This document shows, in pieces, positions 8,949-16,587 of a stretch of DNA of 64,000 bases; the stretch's first letter is position 1, and each line of letters begins with the position of its first letter. The stretch comes from Bacteroidaceae bacterium (GTDB lineage Bacteria; Bacteroidota; Bacteroidia; Bacteroidales; Bacteroidaceae). The stretch spans positions 434,001 through 498,000 of the forward strand of contig JAFTXN010000002.1 of the NCBI GenBank assembly GCA_017461605.1, given 5' to 3'. The notes below the pieces were generated by a model. That model saw only the letters and a list, made by a program, of their open reading frames with translations. It was not told where the DNA came from and did not search any database. The translations under genes were made by a program, and so were the position numbers.

Positions 8949-10739
8949 TCAGGTGTTGAGCGATTTGTAGATGTCGAGAATGGGTTGCGGAATGCTTTTC
9001 ACCACGACGTTCGGCAGGTCGTCAAACATCGGGGCAAACTCTGTGCCGTCGCCCCAACTGAATACGTAGATACAGATGCTGCCCTCAAGTTGCCGCACCT
9101 GTGTTTCGAAAGTTGGGAAATCGGAATAGTCCTCACTGAAATAGATGGCCGTGTGTTGCCCCTGTCGGTTGGTGAAGAGCTGAAAATGCTTTCTGCGTTC
9201 TGTCTCGTAGAGCGTATTTTCGGCCAATGCCAGCAGACAACCGGCGCGAGCGGCCAAGTCGATGCGGTCGGCATCAGAAGCCTCGCGAGCCGTGTGCCGT
9301 CCCACAAAGGCCGTGCGATAATACTTCAGCGAGCCGCCCAGTCCTTTCACCTCTTCACCCTTGGCATTGGTATAGCCTTGCATCACACGGCGGTTGCGCT
9401 CCAGCGTAACGCTTCGGCAGATGTCGGCTTCCGAAGCCTGACACAGAATGCACTGCCGGCGTCCGCCATCTTTGGCGTTGAGGCTGCTGACAGCATGCAT
9501 CGTGGTGCCACTTCCGGCAAAGAAGTCGAGAACGATGGAGTTGGGGTGTCCGGCAAAGGAAATAAGCCTTTGTATAATTTCTTCATCTTTAGGATTGTCA
9601 AATACTTTCTTTCCGAACAAATTCATTAAGCGTTTGGTTGCAGCACGACCATCTTGATAGATGACACTATAAGGGACGCTCGTTTCTCTATCATGTAAGT
9701 AGGACTTTTGGCAAGGTACTCTTTTTTCATCCTCTCCGAAGTATATCTTGTCTTCAGCCAATAATTTTTGCATGGCATTGTATGTGTATCGATATCCTCC
9801 AGATGGAACAATAACAGCCTTGCCAGTCACAGGATGTATAAGTTCATATTTGGGGCCTCCACCTCCGGGCCAAGAAATATTATCAGGGAAGAAAATGCCT
9901 TTAGCATCTATTTTGTTGTAGTGCTTGTGGTCTTTGGCCGGATGACCATTGGGCAACGACTTATACCAATCGTTAAGACCTTTTGTCATTGCGGCATAGT
10001 CATCTTTATATTTCCGCATCAGAGATTGATATTGTGCATAGATGTCATCAATCCCTTGTTTGCGTTCTCTCCAAATTACCTTTTTAGATTTCAGGGTCTC
10101 AACGGACTTTGCATAAATAAGTATGTACTCGTGTGAAACTGAGATATATTTAGAGTCGTTCTTGCGCCCGGCAGACCAAATCATCTGAGCCACAAAGTTC
10201 TGCTCACCGAATATCTTGTCGCAGAGGAGCTTTAAGTTTGCTTGCTCGTTGTCATCGATAGATATAAATATGACTCCGGTGTCTGTAAGAAGTTGCTCTG
10301 CCAATCGTAGACGTTTTGCCATAAAACTAAGCCAAGTGCTGTGGCGCATCGGATGGTTCCCCTTAATTGCTTGACCATCCGGTCGTTCTTCCAAGAAGCG
10401 TTCGTCTCTATAGATGAAGCCATCGTTTCCTGTATTATAGGGAGGGTCGATATAGATAACGTCCACTTGATTTCTGTGTGTGTAGTTCAGACAAGTCAGT
10501 GAATGATAGTTGTCCCCCTCAATAAGGATGTGTGTGGGTTGATTGTCATTTTGGGTAAATCCAAGTTCGACATCCTCTTCCAAGATAGGGATGCGGTTTT
10601 TACTTTCCTCATCGAACGATTCCGGCACTTCCATCCAAACAAGGCCATAGCGCTGTTGGCTTATTCGTGCTTTCCATTCGGCCACTTCCTGTTCGAGTTC
10701 TCGGATGCGGCGTAGCAGTTTGTCATTGTCGGTAGTCAT
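8949..10739 (-). CDS. mod: Type III DNA methyltransferase, Mod subunit
   Basis: Recognises a short asymmetric site and methylates N6 of adenine, protecting DNA from Res. Beta-class order: N-terminal heptad-like helix (residues 5-30), motif IV DPPY at 98-101, a central target-recognition region (about 185-375), then motif I FAGSG at 407-411. The length of 596 residues is typical. Base composition is split: both ends of the gene are GC-rich like the neighbours, while roughly 9590-10550, covering the recognition region, is AT-rich (about 38-43 percent GC by hand count of sampled lines), suggesting exchange of the recognition domain. Upstream lies a long leader with competing inverted repeats that end directly at the ATG. 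No simple phase-variable repeat is seen inside the gene. Confidence 0.92.
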   Translation of the reverse strand: MTTDNDKLLRRIRELEQEVAEWKARISQQRYGLVWMEVPESFDEESKNRIPILEEDVELGFTQNDNQPTHILIEGDNYHSLTCLNYTHRNQVDVIYIDPPYNTGNDGFIYRDERFLEERPDGQAIKGNHPMRHSTWLSFMAKRLRLAEQLLTDTGVIFISIDDNEQANLKLLCDKIFGEQNFVAQMIWSAGRKNDSKYISVSHEYILIYAKSVETLKSKKVIWRERKQGIDDIYAQYQSLMRKYKDDYAAMTKGLNDWYKSLPNGHPAKDHKHYNKIDAKGIFFPDNISWPGGGGPKYELIHPVTGKAVIVPSGGYRYTYNAMQKLLAEDKIYFGEDEKRVPCQKSYLHDRETSVPYSVIYQDGRAATKRLMNLFGKKVFDNPKDEEIIQRLISFAGHPNSIVLDFFAGSGTTMHAVSSLNAKDGGRRQCILCQASEADICRSVTLERNRRVMQGYTNAKGEEVKGLGGSLKYYRTAFVGRHTAREASDADRIDLAARAGCLLALAENTLYETERRKHFQLFTNRQGQHTAIYFSEDYSDFPTFETQVRQLEGSICIYVFSWGDGTEFAPMFDDLPNVVVKSIPQPILDIYKSLNT

Positions 10740-10740
10740 T

Positions 10741-10929
10741 TTGGCGAATTTCTACAGAGAGTTTGTATGAATAAAAAAAGAGCGTGGTGATTTACTTGCT
10801 CTCTGTAATGGTATCGCCAAACACCATGTATTACCGCCAAGTAAACCCACGCCCGTTTAGGCGCGGTTTCACTTTTATAGCGGTAAGGTTTATTCTTTTG
10901 TTGAGGGTTTTGGCGATTTCTACAGAGAG
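10741..10929. repeat. Three-copy alternating repeat with nested inverted repeats in the mod leader
   Basis: A block of about 22 bp (TTTTGGCGATTTCTACAGAG and flanks) occurs at 10741-10761 in plus orientation, 10798-10821 inverted, and 10908-10929 in plus orientation. A second inverted pair is 10782-10798 (GCGTGGTGATTTACTTG) with 10838-10852 (CAAGTAAACCCACGC). A third is ATTACCGC at 10830-10837 with GCGGTAA at 10880-10886. In the mod transcript the middle copy can pair with either outer copy, and the last copy abuts the mod ATG. Confidence 0.8.
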
Positions 10930-11173
10930 AATAAAAGCTAACGCTTATGTGTTATGTATGTGTGTATCGGTTTCTGTTTCTTTCTGTTGCGGTTTGGTGT
11001 TTTTATGGGTTGAAGTATTCGGTTGTTGTAGCATTGTGGGCATTGGCTTGCCCATGCTGATGGCTGCAAAGATACGCTTTTTCTCTTTCCGACGGGCTTC
11101 GTCGTTGCGTTATCTTTGGGGTGGATGCTTCTCAGAAGCACTGCAGGGGGCGTCGAGACGGCTTCCGGATGAA
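10930..11173. other. Non-coding part of the 738-bp mod-fba intergenic region
   Basis: No credible gene was seen. Open frames here lack codon bias and recognisable motifs. The stretch holds a candidate mod promoter at 11067-11074. Together with the leader repeats (10741-10929), the 22-bp operator-like array (11174-11257) and the fba terminator (11401-11440), it accounts for the intergenic region 10740-11477. Confidence 0.6.
11067..11074 (-). promoter_or_regulatory. Candidate mod-res promoter (-7 box)
   Basis: Minus-strand TATCTTTG matches TAnnTTTG. No clear -33 TTTG is visible upstream. If used, it gives a leader of about 320 nt containing all the inverted repeats at 10741-10929, with the 22-bp array about 100-190 bp upstream. 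Confidence 0.4.
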
Positions 11174-11257
11174 TTATCATTAGGGTGATAAATGTTTATC
11201 ATTATAGTGATAAGTTCTTATCATTATAGTGATACGTTCTTATCATTATAATGATAA
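11174..11257. repeat. Phased palindrome array (22-bp period, 4 units, TATCA-N6-TGATA)
   Basis: Four 18-bp units begin at 11174, 11196, 11218 and 11240, an exact 22-bp period. Units 2 and 3 read TTATCATTATAGTGATAA and TTATCATTATAGTGATAC. Each is a near-perfect palindrome with half-sites TATCA and TGATA separated by 6 bp. Spacing by two helical turns would put every unit on the same DNA face, as for cooperative protein binding. It lies upstream of the candidate mod promoter. Confidence 0.9.
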
Positions 11258-11400
11258 TTTATCGGGAGTGCTTCCGGATATGCCTGAGTGTGCTTTTGCT
11301 TCTCTGCATATCCCCTTTCTGTTTGTTTCGCTTTGCTCTGCGGATGTCTTCTCGGTGTGGGGACGAAGTGCCGTGTGGCTTGTGTGTTTTTGCGGAAGGC

Positions 11401-11440
11401 GAAAAGAAAAACGGAAGCTCCCGGGTGGGTACTTCCGTTT
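11401..11440 (-). terminator. Terminator of fba
   Basis: Reading the minus strand, AAACGGAAG pairs with CTTCCGTTT around a 14-nt loop and is followed by TTTTTTCTTTT. It lies 38 bp beyond the aldolase stop codon. Confidence 0.85.
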
Positions 11441-11477
11441 ATGAGGTGTGCAACCGTGGTTGCGTGTCAGCTGTTTG

Positions 11478-12479
11478 TTAGCCGAGCTTGCCATCAGAGC
11501 CAAGCACGTTGATGATCTTGTGCTTGTACATCTTCTCCATGTTGTCGCGAGCGGGACCGAGGTACTTGCGGGGGTCGAACTCAGCGGGCTTTTCGGCGAA
11601 GGTCTGACGGATGGCGGCAGTCATGGCCAAGCGGCTGTCAGAGTCGATGTTGATTTTGCAAACTGCTGACTTGGCAGACTCGCGAAGCCACTCTTCGGGG
11701 ATACCGATGGCAGCCTTGAGGGCACCGCCGTACTTGTTGATGGTAGCAACTTCCTCCTGAGGTACGGAGCTGGAACCGTGGAGCACGATGGGGAAGCCGG
11801 GGAGCTTCTCTTCCACAGCCTTGAGCACGTCGAAGGCCAAGGGAGGGGGAACCATGAGACCGGTCTTGGGGTCTACGGTGCACTGTTCGGGAGTGAACTT
11901 GTAAGCTCCGTGAGAAGTACCGATGGAGATGGCCAGAGAGTCGCAACCGGTGCGAGTGGCGAAGTCGATCACTTCTTCGGGATCGGTGTAGGTGTGGTGG
12001 TCTGAAGAAACCTCGTCCTCAACGCCGGCCAACACGCCCAGCTCACCTTCTACGGTTACGTCGAACTGGTGTGCATAGTCCACAACTTGCTTTGTGAGGG
12101 CTACGTTTTCTTCGTAGGGGAGGTGTGAACCGTCGATCATCACAGAAGAGAAGCCTGAGTCGATGCAGCTCTTGCAGGTCTCGAAGGTGTCTCCGTGGTC
12201 AAGGTGCAACACGATTTCGGGCTTTTCGCAGCCAAGCTCCTTGGCATATTCCACAGCTCCCTGAGCCATGTAGCGAAGCAGGGTGGCGTTGGCGTACTGG
12301 CGAGCACCCTTTGACACCTGAAGGATAACGGGTGATTTGGTCTCAACAGCAGCCTTGATGATGGCCTGCATTTGCTCCATGTTGTTGAAGTTGAAGGCGG
12401 GAATTGCGTAACCGCCGTCTACGGCTTTCTTGAACATTTCGCGAGTGTTCACCAAGCCTAAGTCTTTGTAGTTAACCAT
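11478..12479 (-). CDS. fba: Class II fructose-1,6-bisphosphate aldolase
   Basis: Zinc-dependent cleavage of fructose 1,6-bisphosphate to dihydroxyacetone phosphate and glyceraldehyde 3-phosphate, in glycolysis and gluconeogenesis. The 333-residue cytosolic protein shows LHLDHGDTFETC near residue 91 (catalytic Asp and Zn-ligand His), GELGVLAGVED (Zn-ligand Glu), IGTSHGAYKF (Zn-ligand His) and a final VLHGSSS phosphate loop. The sequence matches the long class IIB-type enzymes of Bacteroidota. The ATG is well placed with a TACATTTG promoter about 65 bp upstream and a terminator downstream, so it is likely monocistronic. Strong codon bias fits high expression. Confidence 0.96.
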   Translation of the reverse strand: MVNYKDLGLVNTREMFKKAVDGGYAIPAFNFNNMEQMQAIIKAAVETKSPVILQVSKGARQYANATLLRYMAQGAVEYAKELGCEKPEIVLHLDHGDTFETCKSCIDSGFSSVMIDGSHLPYEENVALTKQVVDYAHQFDVTVEGELGVLAGVEDEVSSDHHTYTDPEEVIDFATRTGCDSLAISIGTSHGAYKFTPEQCTVDPKTGLMVPPPLAFDVLKAVEEKLPGFPIVLHGSSSVPQEEVATINKYGGALKAAIGIPEEWLRESAKSAVCKINIDSDSRLAMTAAIRQTFAEKPAEFDPRKYLGPARDNMEKMYKHKIINVLGSDGKLG

Positions 12480-12542
12480 AATGTTAATATTTAGAAAGTG
12501 ATTGTGCTATGTTTTGTCGGGCTTTTGCCTTTGTTAGCTTTG

Positions 12543-12550
12543 CAAATGTA
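12543..12550 (-). promoter_or_regulatory. fba promoter (-7 box)
   Basis: Minus-strand TACATTTG matches TAnnTTTG, 64 bp before the fba ATG. It lies between the gene and phased palindrome array 2, so the array is about 110-170 bp upstream of the transcription start. Confidence 0.55.
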
Positions 12551-12660
12551 CGATTTCCCTGTGTTCTACGAAAGTTTTGCCCTGATTTTTTGCAACTTCT
12601 CTCCGAAGGCGGTCGGTGGCTGATGGCGTGGGTTGTCAACGGGGTCGGATGTGGGAAATT

Positions 12661-12717
12661 CTGCAGTGCTTGCAAAAGAATCTGCAGTGCTTGCGGAATT
12701 TCCTACAAGCACTGCAG
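12661..12717. repeat. Phased palindrome array 2 (21-bp period, 3 units)
   Basis: Units at 12661 (CTGCAGTGCTTGCAA), 12682 (CTGCAGTGCTTGCGG) and 12703 (CTACAAGCACTGCAG), spaced exactly 21 bp, with 6-bp spacers AAGAAT and AATTTC. Units 1 and 2 are in one orientation and unit 3 is their reverse complement. The array lies downstream of the DUF5723 gene and upstream of fba. Confidence 0.88.
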
Positions 12718-12761
12718 ATTTGTGTCGTCGGCCTGCCGAGGGTGGCAGGTGGGTGGGGGAT

Positions 12762-14165
12762 TTATTTCAAGGGGAAGGTCATGCCGAAGTTGATGTTTGC
12801 GTTGGCACTGTGCAGGGGTACGAATTCCTTGGAGACCTTGCCCAGGAAGCGGTCGGCACCGATGTAGAAATTGAAGTGGGGTGCGTGCAGATTGATGAGT
12901 GCGCCGAGGGTGCAGCCGGTGCTTGTGGCTGCGCCGTTGAGGGACACTTCGAACCACTTGGCGGGACGGCAATTGACGGCGAGCATGCCTTGGTGCCAGC
13001 TGTACTTGCCGTGGATGCGGCTGGTGTAGAGGAAACCGAAGCTGAGCTTGCGCCAAGCGGGCAGGGTGTATTTCGCACCGATGTTGAGTGTGGCGGCAAG
13101 GGCCGAACTTGCGGAGCGTTGTCCGTCGTCATAGACGCTGAACATCTCTTCGAGGTCGTCGCCCATTTGCTCAAACTGGTCGCCAATTTCGTTGGTGCCT
13201 GTGTTGGTGCCGTTGACGTAGATATCTTCTTCGAAACCGCTGAACGAGTAGGTGCCGGCCGATGATGCGTGATTCATCTTGCTCCATGAGATGAAGCCGA
13301 GGTCGGTCAGACCCAAGCTGAGTTCGAGGTCGTCGATGGGCTTATAGGTGGCACCGAGGTCGAAGGCCAGGCCAAAACCTCCCAGTCCGCCGTCCACTTC
13401 GAAATCGTCCACCTTGGGACGTCCGTCGGGCGCAGTGGGTTCGCTGGGGTCGTGCTCGAATGTGCTTTTCATGACGGAGGCTTGCAGGCGTGCGTCGGCA
13501 TCAATTCGCCACTCGTCGCCATTGAGCGTAACGTTCATGCGGTTGGTTGTGAGGTCGGCATAGGCTGCACCGAAGAGGAGCTTCATCTTAGCACCGACAC
13601 GCACCTTGTCGCCAATCTTGTGGCTGTGGCCCAAGGCCAGTTCGACGTAGTTGTGCGAACGTACTCCGATGCCTGAGAGGTCGTAGCTCTCGCGTGAGCC
13701 GGTGGTCTTCATAAATTCAAACAGCTCGTAGGGAAGTGTTACGTGAGAGTTGGAACGTGCGTTGAGCTCTATGAGGTTCACGCCGCCAAATCCACGAAAC
13801 GCCACAGAGAGGATGTTGAGGTTGAGATACATGTCCAGGCGGTTCTTGTCGTTCAGATTGCCCAAGAACTCGGAGGCCGAAACTTCCGGATTCATAAACG
13901 TGGTGAGCGGATACTCGTTGCGATTGGCTCCGGTGTTGTGGAAGATAAAGTCGGCCGCACCCACGTTACCGGTCATGCCGATGTTGAAATTACCTAAGAG
14001 AGGAAAGCTTACGTGGCCTTCGTCCAAGAGCGCGGGGTTCATCTGGTGGCTGAAGTTGGATGTCTCCGAGAAATAGGATGAGCGGAGTTCCTGCGCTGCT
14101 GCTGTGAGTGTGCCGGCACTGACGAGTGCTGCGGCCATCACGATGTGCTGTATATGCTTTTTCAT
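12762..14165 (-). CDS. DUF5723-like exported outer-membrane beta-barrel protein
   Basis: A 467-residue protein with a signal peptide (hydrophobic stretch ending TLTAAAQ). The mature start, with SYFSE..NFSHQMNPAL, resembles the DUF5723 family of outer-membrane proteins in Bacteroidales. Alternating hydrophobic strands, many glycines (GVGAKMKLLFG, LGATYKPIDDLELSLGL) and the terminal ..NINFGMTFPLK strand fit an outer-membrane barrel of about 14 strands. Ligand and role are unknown. It follows the lipoprotein gene by 33 bp on the same strand, so the pair is probably co-expressed and may form an outer-membrane unit. Confidence 0.65.
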   Translation of the reverse strand: MKKHIQHIVMAAALVSAGTLTAAAQELRSSYFSETSNFSHQMNPALLDEGHVSFPLLGNFNIGMTGNVGAADFIFHNTGANRNEYPLTTFMNPEVSASEFLGNLNDKNRLDMYLNLNILSVAFRGFGGVNLIELNARSNSHVTLPYELFEFMKTTGSRESYDLSGIGVRSHNYVELALGHSHKIGDKVRVGAKMKLLFGAAYADLTTNRMNVTLNGDEWRIDADARLQASVMKSTFEHDPSEPTAPDGRPKVDDFEVDGGLGGFGLAFDLGATYKPIDDLELSLGLTDLGFISWSKMNHASSAGTYSFSGFEEDIYVNGTNTGTNEIGDQFEQMGDDLEEMFSVYDDGQRSASSALAATLNIGAKYTLPAWRKLSFGFLYTSRIHGKYSWHQGMLAVNCRPAKWFEVSLNGAATSTGCTLGALINLHAPHFNFYIGADRFLGKVSKEFVPLHSANANINFGMTFPLK

Positions 14166-14198
14166 AATGCTTCTTTATTATTTATGGTGGAAAGCTCG

Positions 14199-15989
14199 TT
14201 AGTCGTTAAGGTCTGCAATGACGGGACCGGTGAGCTTGAGGCGCAAGTCCTTCACTTGTATGTATTGTTGCGAGGTCAGCATGTCGCTCTGCGATGCTGC
14301 TGCGGTGATGCGGAAGCGCAGACGGTCGAGCTTCTGCAAGTCGGCGGGGTTGTTCAGCGTGATGCGGATTTCAACGGGGGTGCTCACGCCTTCTGCATTG
14401 CCGGCCTTGACAATGGCTTCGTTGACCTGGATGCTCTTGATCACCTTGTCGTCGATGCCCACCGGTTCAATGGTGGCTGTAAGGTCCAGGGGTACGGTGC
14501 TGATGATGTTGGCTGTGGCTACTACTCCCTCGGCTTGATAGTCTGCCAGGTCTTTGTGAAGATCGGTGATTGAGTCGTTGTAGACGATGCGCAATCCCTC
14601 TTCGAAGACAAAGGGAACGTAGATGTAATAATTCAGTGCTGCAGAATATGAACGGCCGAAACCGATGGTCTGCAGTTCGGTGTGGCGAACCGACACCTTG
14701 CCGTTGCCGAGGTCCACACCGATGCGGTCGGGCACTACGGTGAGGAGGGATGAGAGGTTGCCGATGCGATAGAGGTCGCCGCCCTGTGTGCCGGCAGGGT
14801 CGAAGGGGGCATCGCCCTGGAAGAAGTAGAGCAGATTGTGCGACGACTTGCTGAGAGCCGCTGTGCCGCTTTCGGGGATGCGGACGGAGCGCGGAGTGGT
14901 GCCTTCCTTGTAGGCAGTGAGCACACCGCCGAAGTCAACGGTTACGGGCACTTGTGTGAGGTCGGCATCGAAACGTATGGTGGGGTTGGCCACGGTGAGG
15001 CGCACCTCATCGTCCTGCAGGAAGTCGGGCAGGTCGTTGCCGATTTCGATGGGACTAACCTCGGGGTTGAGCTCGGGGTTGAAGATGCCGGTGAATTCTT
15101 CGGCATGAATGGTTCCGCTGTTGGTGGGTTCGATGTGGAGGCGTATGTTTACGAAGTCGCCTGCCTTCATCGGGAAACCACCGTCGCAACTGAAGGTAGC
15201 ATCACAACTCATACCGACGTGTCCGGGGATGACGAATTTGCCGTCCTTTACCTCGAGTCCGTTTTCGCCTTCAAACTCCAGCAAGTCGATGTCGATGTAT
15301 CCCATGTCTACTTCGTGTTTGTGCTTCTCGGTCATGTCGGGGATGCTCACCATACCATTGACGGCCGTGGGGCACTTCACGTAGTCGGGGATATAGACCT
15401 TGAGATTCTTGATCTCTTCGAACCAGAAGTGCTCGCCCAGGCTGGTCTGTATGATCTCCATCCACAGGTGGAAACGACCATTGCGCGGCTTGATGGACTT
15501 GATGTTGTAGACATAATCGGGCACGTCGTCTACGTGGATGTCGAGTTCGGCTTCGGCCGTGATGCCGGTGCTCTTGATGGTGACCTCGGGCATGCTCGGG
15601 ATGTAGTCGATGCCGGAGAGTCCGGCTGCTTCGGTGAGCTCTTCGAAGGTGGCTGCATGAAGTTCGGGAGTGAGCTGAGCAGCGTCCAGATTGGTTGACA
15701 CGTTCTCTATATCGAAATGGAATTCGGTGTTTCCTTCTTCCACGAGATAGTAGAGTCCGCCCGGAGTGGTTTCCAGGTTTTCCTCATCGTCCAACTCAAG
15801 AATGTCGTTCATGTAAATCTTCTCGGTGTTTCCGAGTTTCACTTGCAGACCTTCCGTGCCCAGTTGCATGGTCAGGTCAATGTCTTGGCTGAGGTCGTAG
15901 CTGTCATCCACACAAGCCGTGAAGGCGAGTGAGCAACTCAACAACGTGCCTGCGACAATGGGTTTCAGCATTCGGTTGATTGTCATCAT
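14199..15989 (-). CDS. Exported lipoprotein of unknown function
   Basis: A 596-residue protein. The start at 15989 (MMTINRM) puts the signal peptide at the N-terminus; a longer frame from 16028 would add 13 residues and is unlikely. The lipobox is LAFTAC, with the lipidated Cys followed by VDD. The acidic residues after Cys fit the surface-export preference reported for Bacteroidota lipoproteins. The body has several beta-sandwich-like repeats (patterns such as VSVDFGGV, PLDLTATIEP) and no enzyme motif. It is followed 33 bp later by the DUF5723-like barrel gene, and the two may work together at the outer membrane. I do not recognise the family. Confidence 0.7.
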   Translation of the reverse strand: MMTINRMLKPIVAGTLLSCSLAFTACVDDSYDLSQDIDLTMQLGTEGLQVKLGNTEKIYMNDILELDDEENLETTPGGLYYLVEEGNTEFHFDIENVSTNLDAAQLTPELHAATFEELTEAAGLSGIDYIPSMPEVTIKSTGITAEAELDIHVDDVPDYVYNIKSIKPRNGRFHLWMEIIQTSLGEHFWFEEIKNLKVYIPDYVKCPTAVNGMVSIPDMTEKHKHEVDMGYIDIDLLEFEGENGLEVKDGKFVIPGHVGMSCDATFSCDGGFPMKAGDFVNIRLHIEPTNSGTIHAEEFTGIFNPELNPEVSPIEIGNDLPDFLQDDEVRLTVANPTIRFDADLTQVPVTVDFGGVLTAYKEGTTPRSVRIPESGTAALSKSSHNLLYFFQGDAPFDPAGTQGGDLYRIGNLSSLLTVVPDRIGVDLGNGKVSVRHTELQTIGFGRSYSAALNYYIYVPFVFEEGLRIVYNDSITDLHKDLADYQAEGVVATANIISTVPLDLTATIEPVGIDDKVIKSIQVNEAIVKAGNAEGVSTPVEIRITLNNPADLQKLDRLRFRITAAASQSDMLTSQQYIQVKDLRLKLTGPVIADLND

Positions 15990-16177
15990 GTTTGTAATTA
16001 TTAATTGTGTTATAATAAATTCTTCCAAATCATCCGCAACATCGTGTGCTGCCGTCCGACAATGGGCGAGGGGAGGTGTGGCTATCCGAAAAGCTTTCCG
16101 GTGTCCGAATCGGCGGGAGAAGAAACTGTCCCGTGGGTGTCAAATAGGGGAAACGCTTTCGGAGGATGATTCCACCG

Positions 16178-16185
16178 CAAATATA
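16178..16185 (-). promoter_or_regulatory. Promoter of the lipoprotein/DUF5723 pair (-7 box)
   Basis: Minus-strand TATATTTG matches TAnnTTTG and lies 189 bp upstream of the chosen start. Candidate only, with no strong -33 element. Confidence 0.4.
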
Positions 16186-16421
16186 GTATATATGTCTGCT
16201 TTTTACAAAGTTTTATAAATAAAATATAGTTTTAACGATGCTTTTGCGGGTTTGAGAGTACAGAGTAGGAAAATTCGGTAGGCATTTACAACGTTGGGCC
16301 GGTGCTGCGGATTTCTGCAGATGTATAGCCGAATGACCGGCTGCACCCTTTGTGGTTCGAAGAACGGATGTTGGCACGACCGATTAGGGGCGCAAAAGTT
16401 GGCAGATGCTGTCCGGAAAAA

Positions 16422-16487
16422 GTATCATGCACATGACACTGCAGTATCAAGCACTTGATATTATTGTATCATGCACATGACACTGCA
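16422..16487. repeat. Phased palindrome array (22-bp period, 3 units) bridging both repeat families
   Basis: Units begin at 16422, 16444 and 16466, an exact 22-bp period. Units 1 and 3 are identical over 22 bp (core TATCATGCACATGACA). The middle unit core is TATCAAGCACTTGATA. All have the TATCA-N6-TGA form seen at 11174-11257. The middle unit also carries AAGCACT, the core of the 21-bp arrays, with TATC/GATA arms in place of CTGC/GCAG. Confidence 0.9.
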
Positions 16488-16519
16488 GTTTCGTGGCGTG
16501 AGAAAATTGCTGAGACGAG

Positions 16520-16561
16520 TTTGGGAAAAAGAAAACCGCTTCTTCGTGTGGAAGAAGCGGT
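16520..16561 (-). terminator. Terminator of the polysaccharide-export gene
   Basis: On the minus strand ACCGCTTCTTC pairs with GAAGAAGCGGT around a 5-nt loop and is followed by TTTTCTTTTT. It lies 26 bp after the stop codon. Confidence 0.88.
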
Positions 16562-16587
16562 CGTATGTTTTTCTGAAAGCAGTCGGA

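Larger units (their letters stand above)
15990..16534. other. Intergenic region with a promoter and a 22-bp array
   Basis: No credible gene was seen. The stretch holds the candidate promoter at 16178-16185, AT-rich DNA around 16190-16240, and the 22-bp palindrome array at 16422-16487. A loose CTGCAG-containing patch at 16300-16325 may be a decayed array unit. Confidence 0.5.

Noticed and set aside
10741..10761. Cas12a-like CRISPR repeat
   Set aside because: AATTTCTACAGAGAG resembles the direct-repeat end, but there is no repeat-spacer series and no cas12a gene.
10784..11188. Plus-strand reading frame of 134 codons upstream of mod
   Set aside because: Covers the leader inverted repeats, a candidate minus promoter and the 22-bp array edge; composition is not protein-like.
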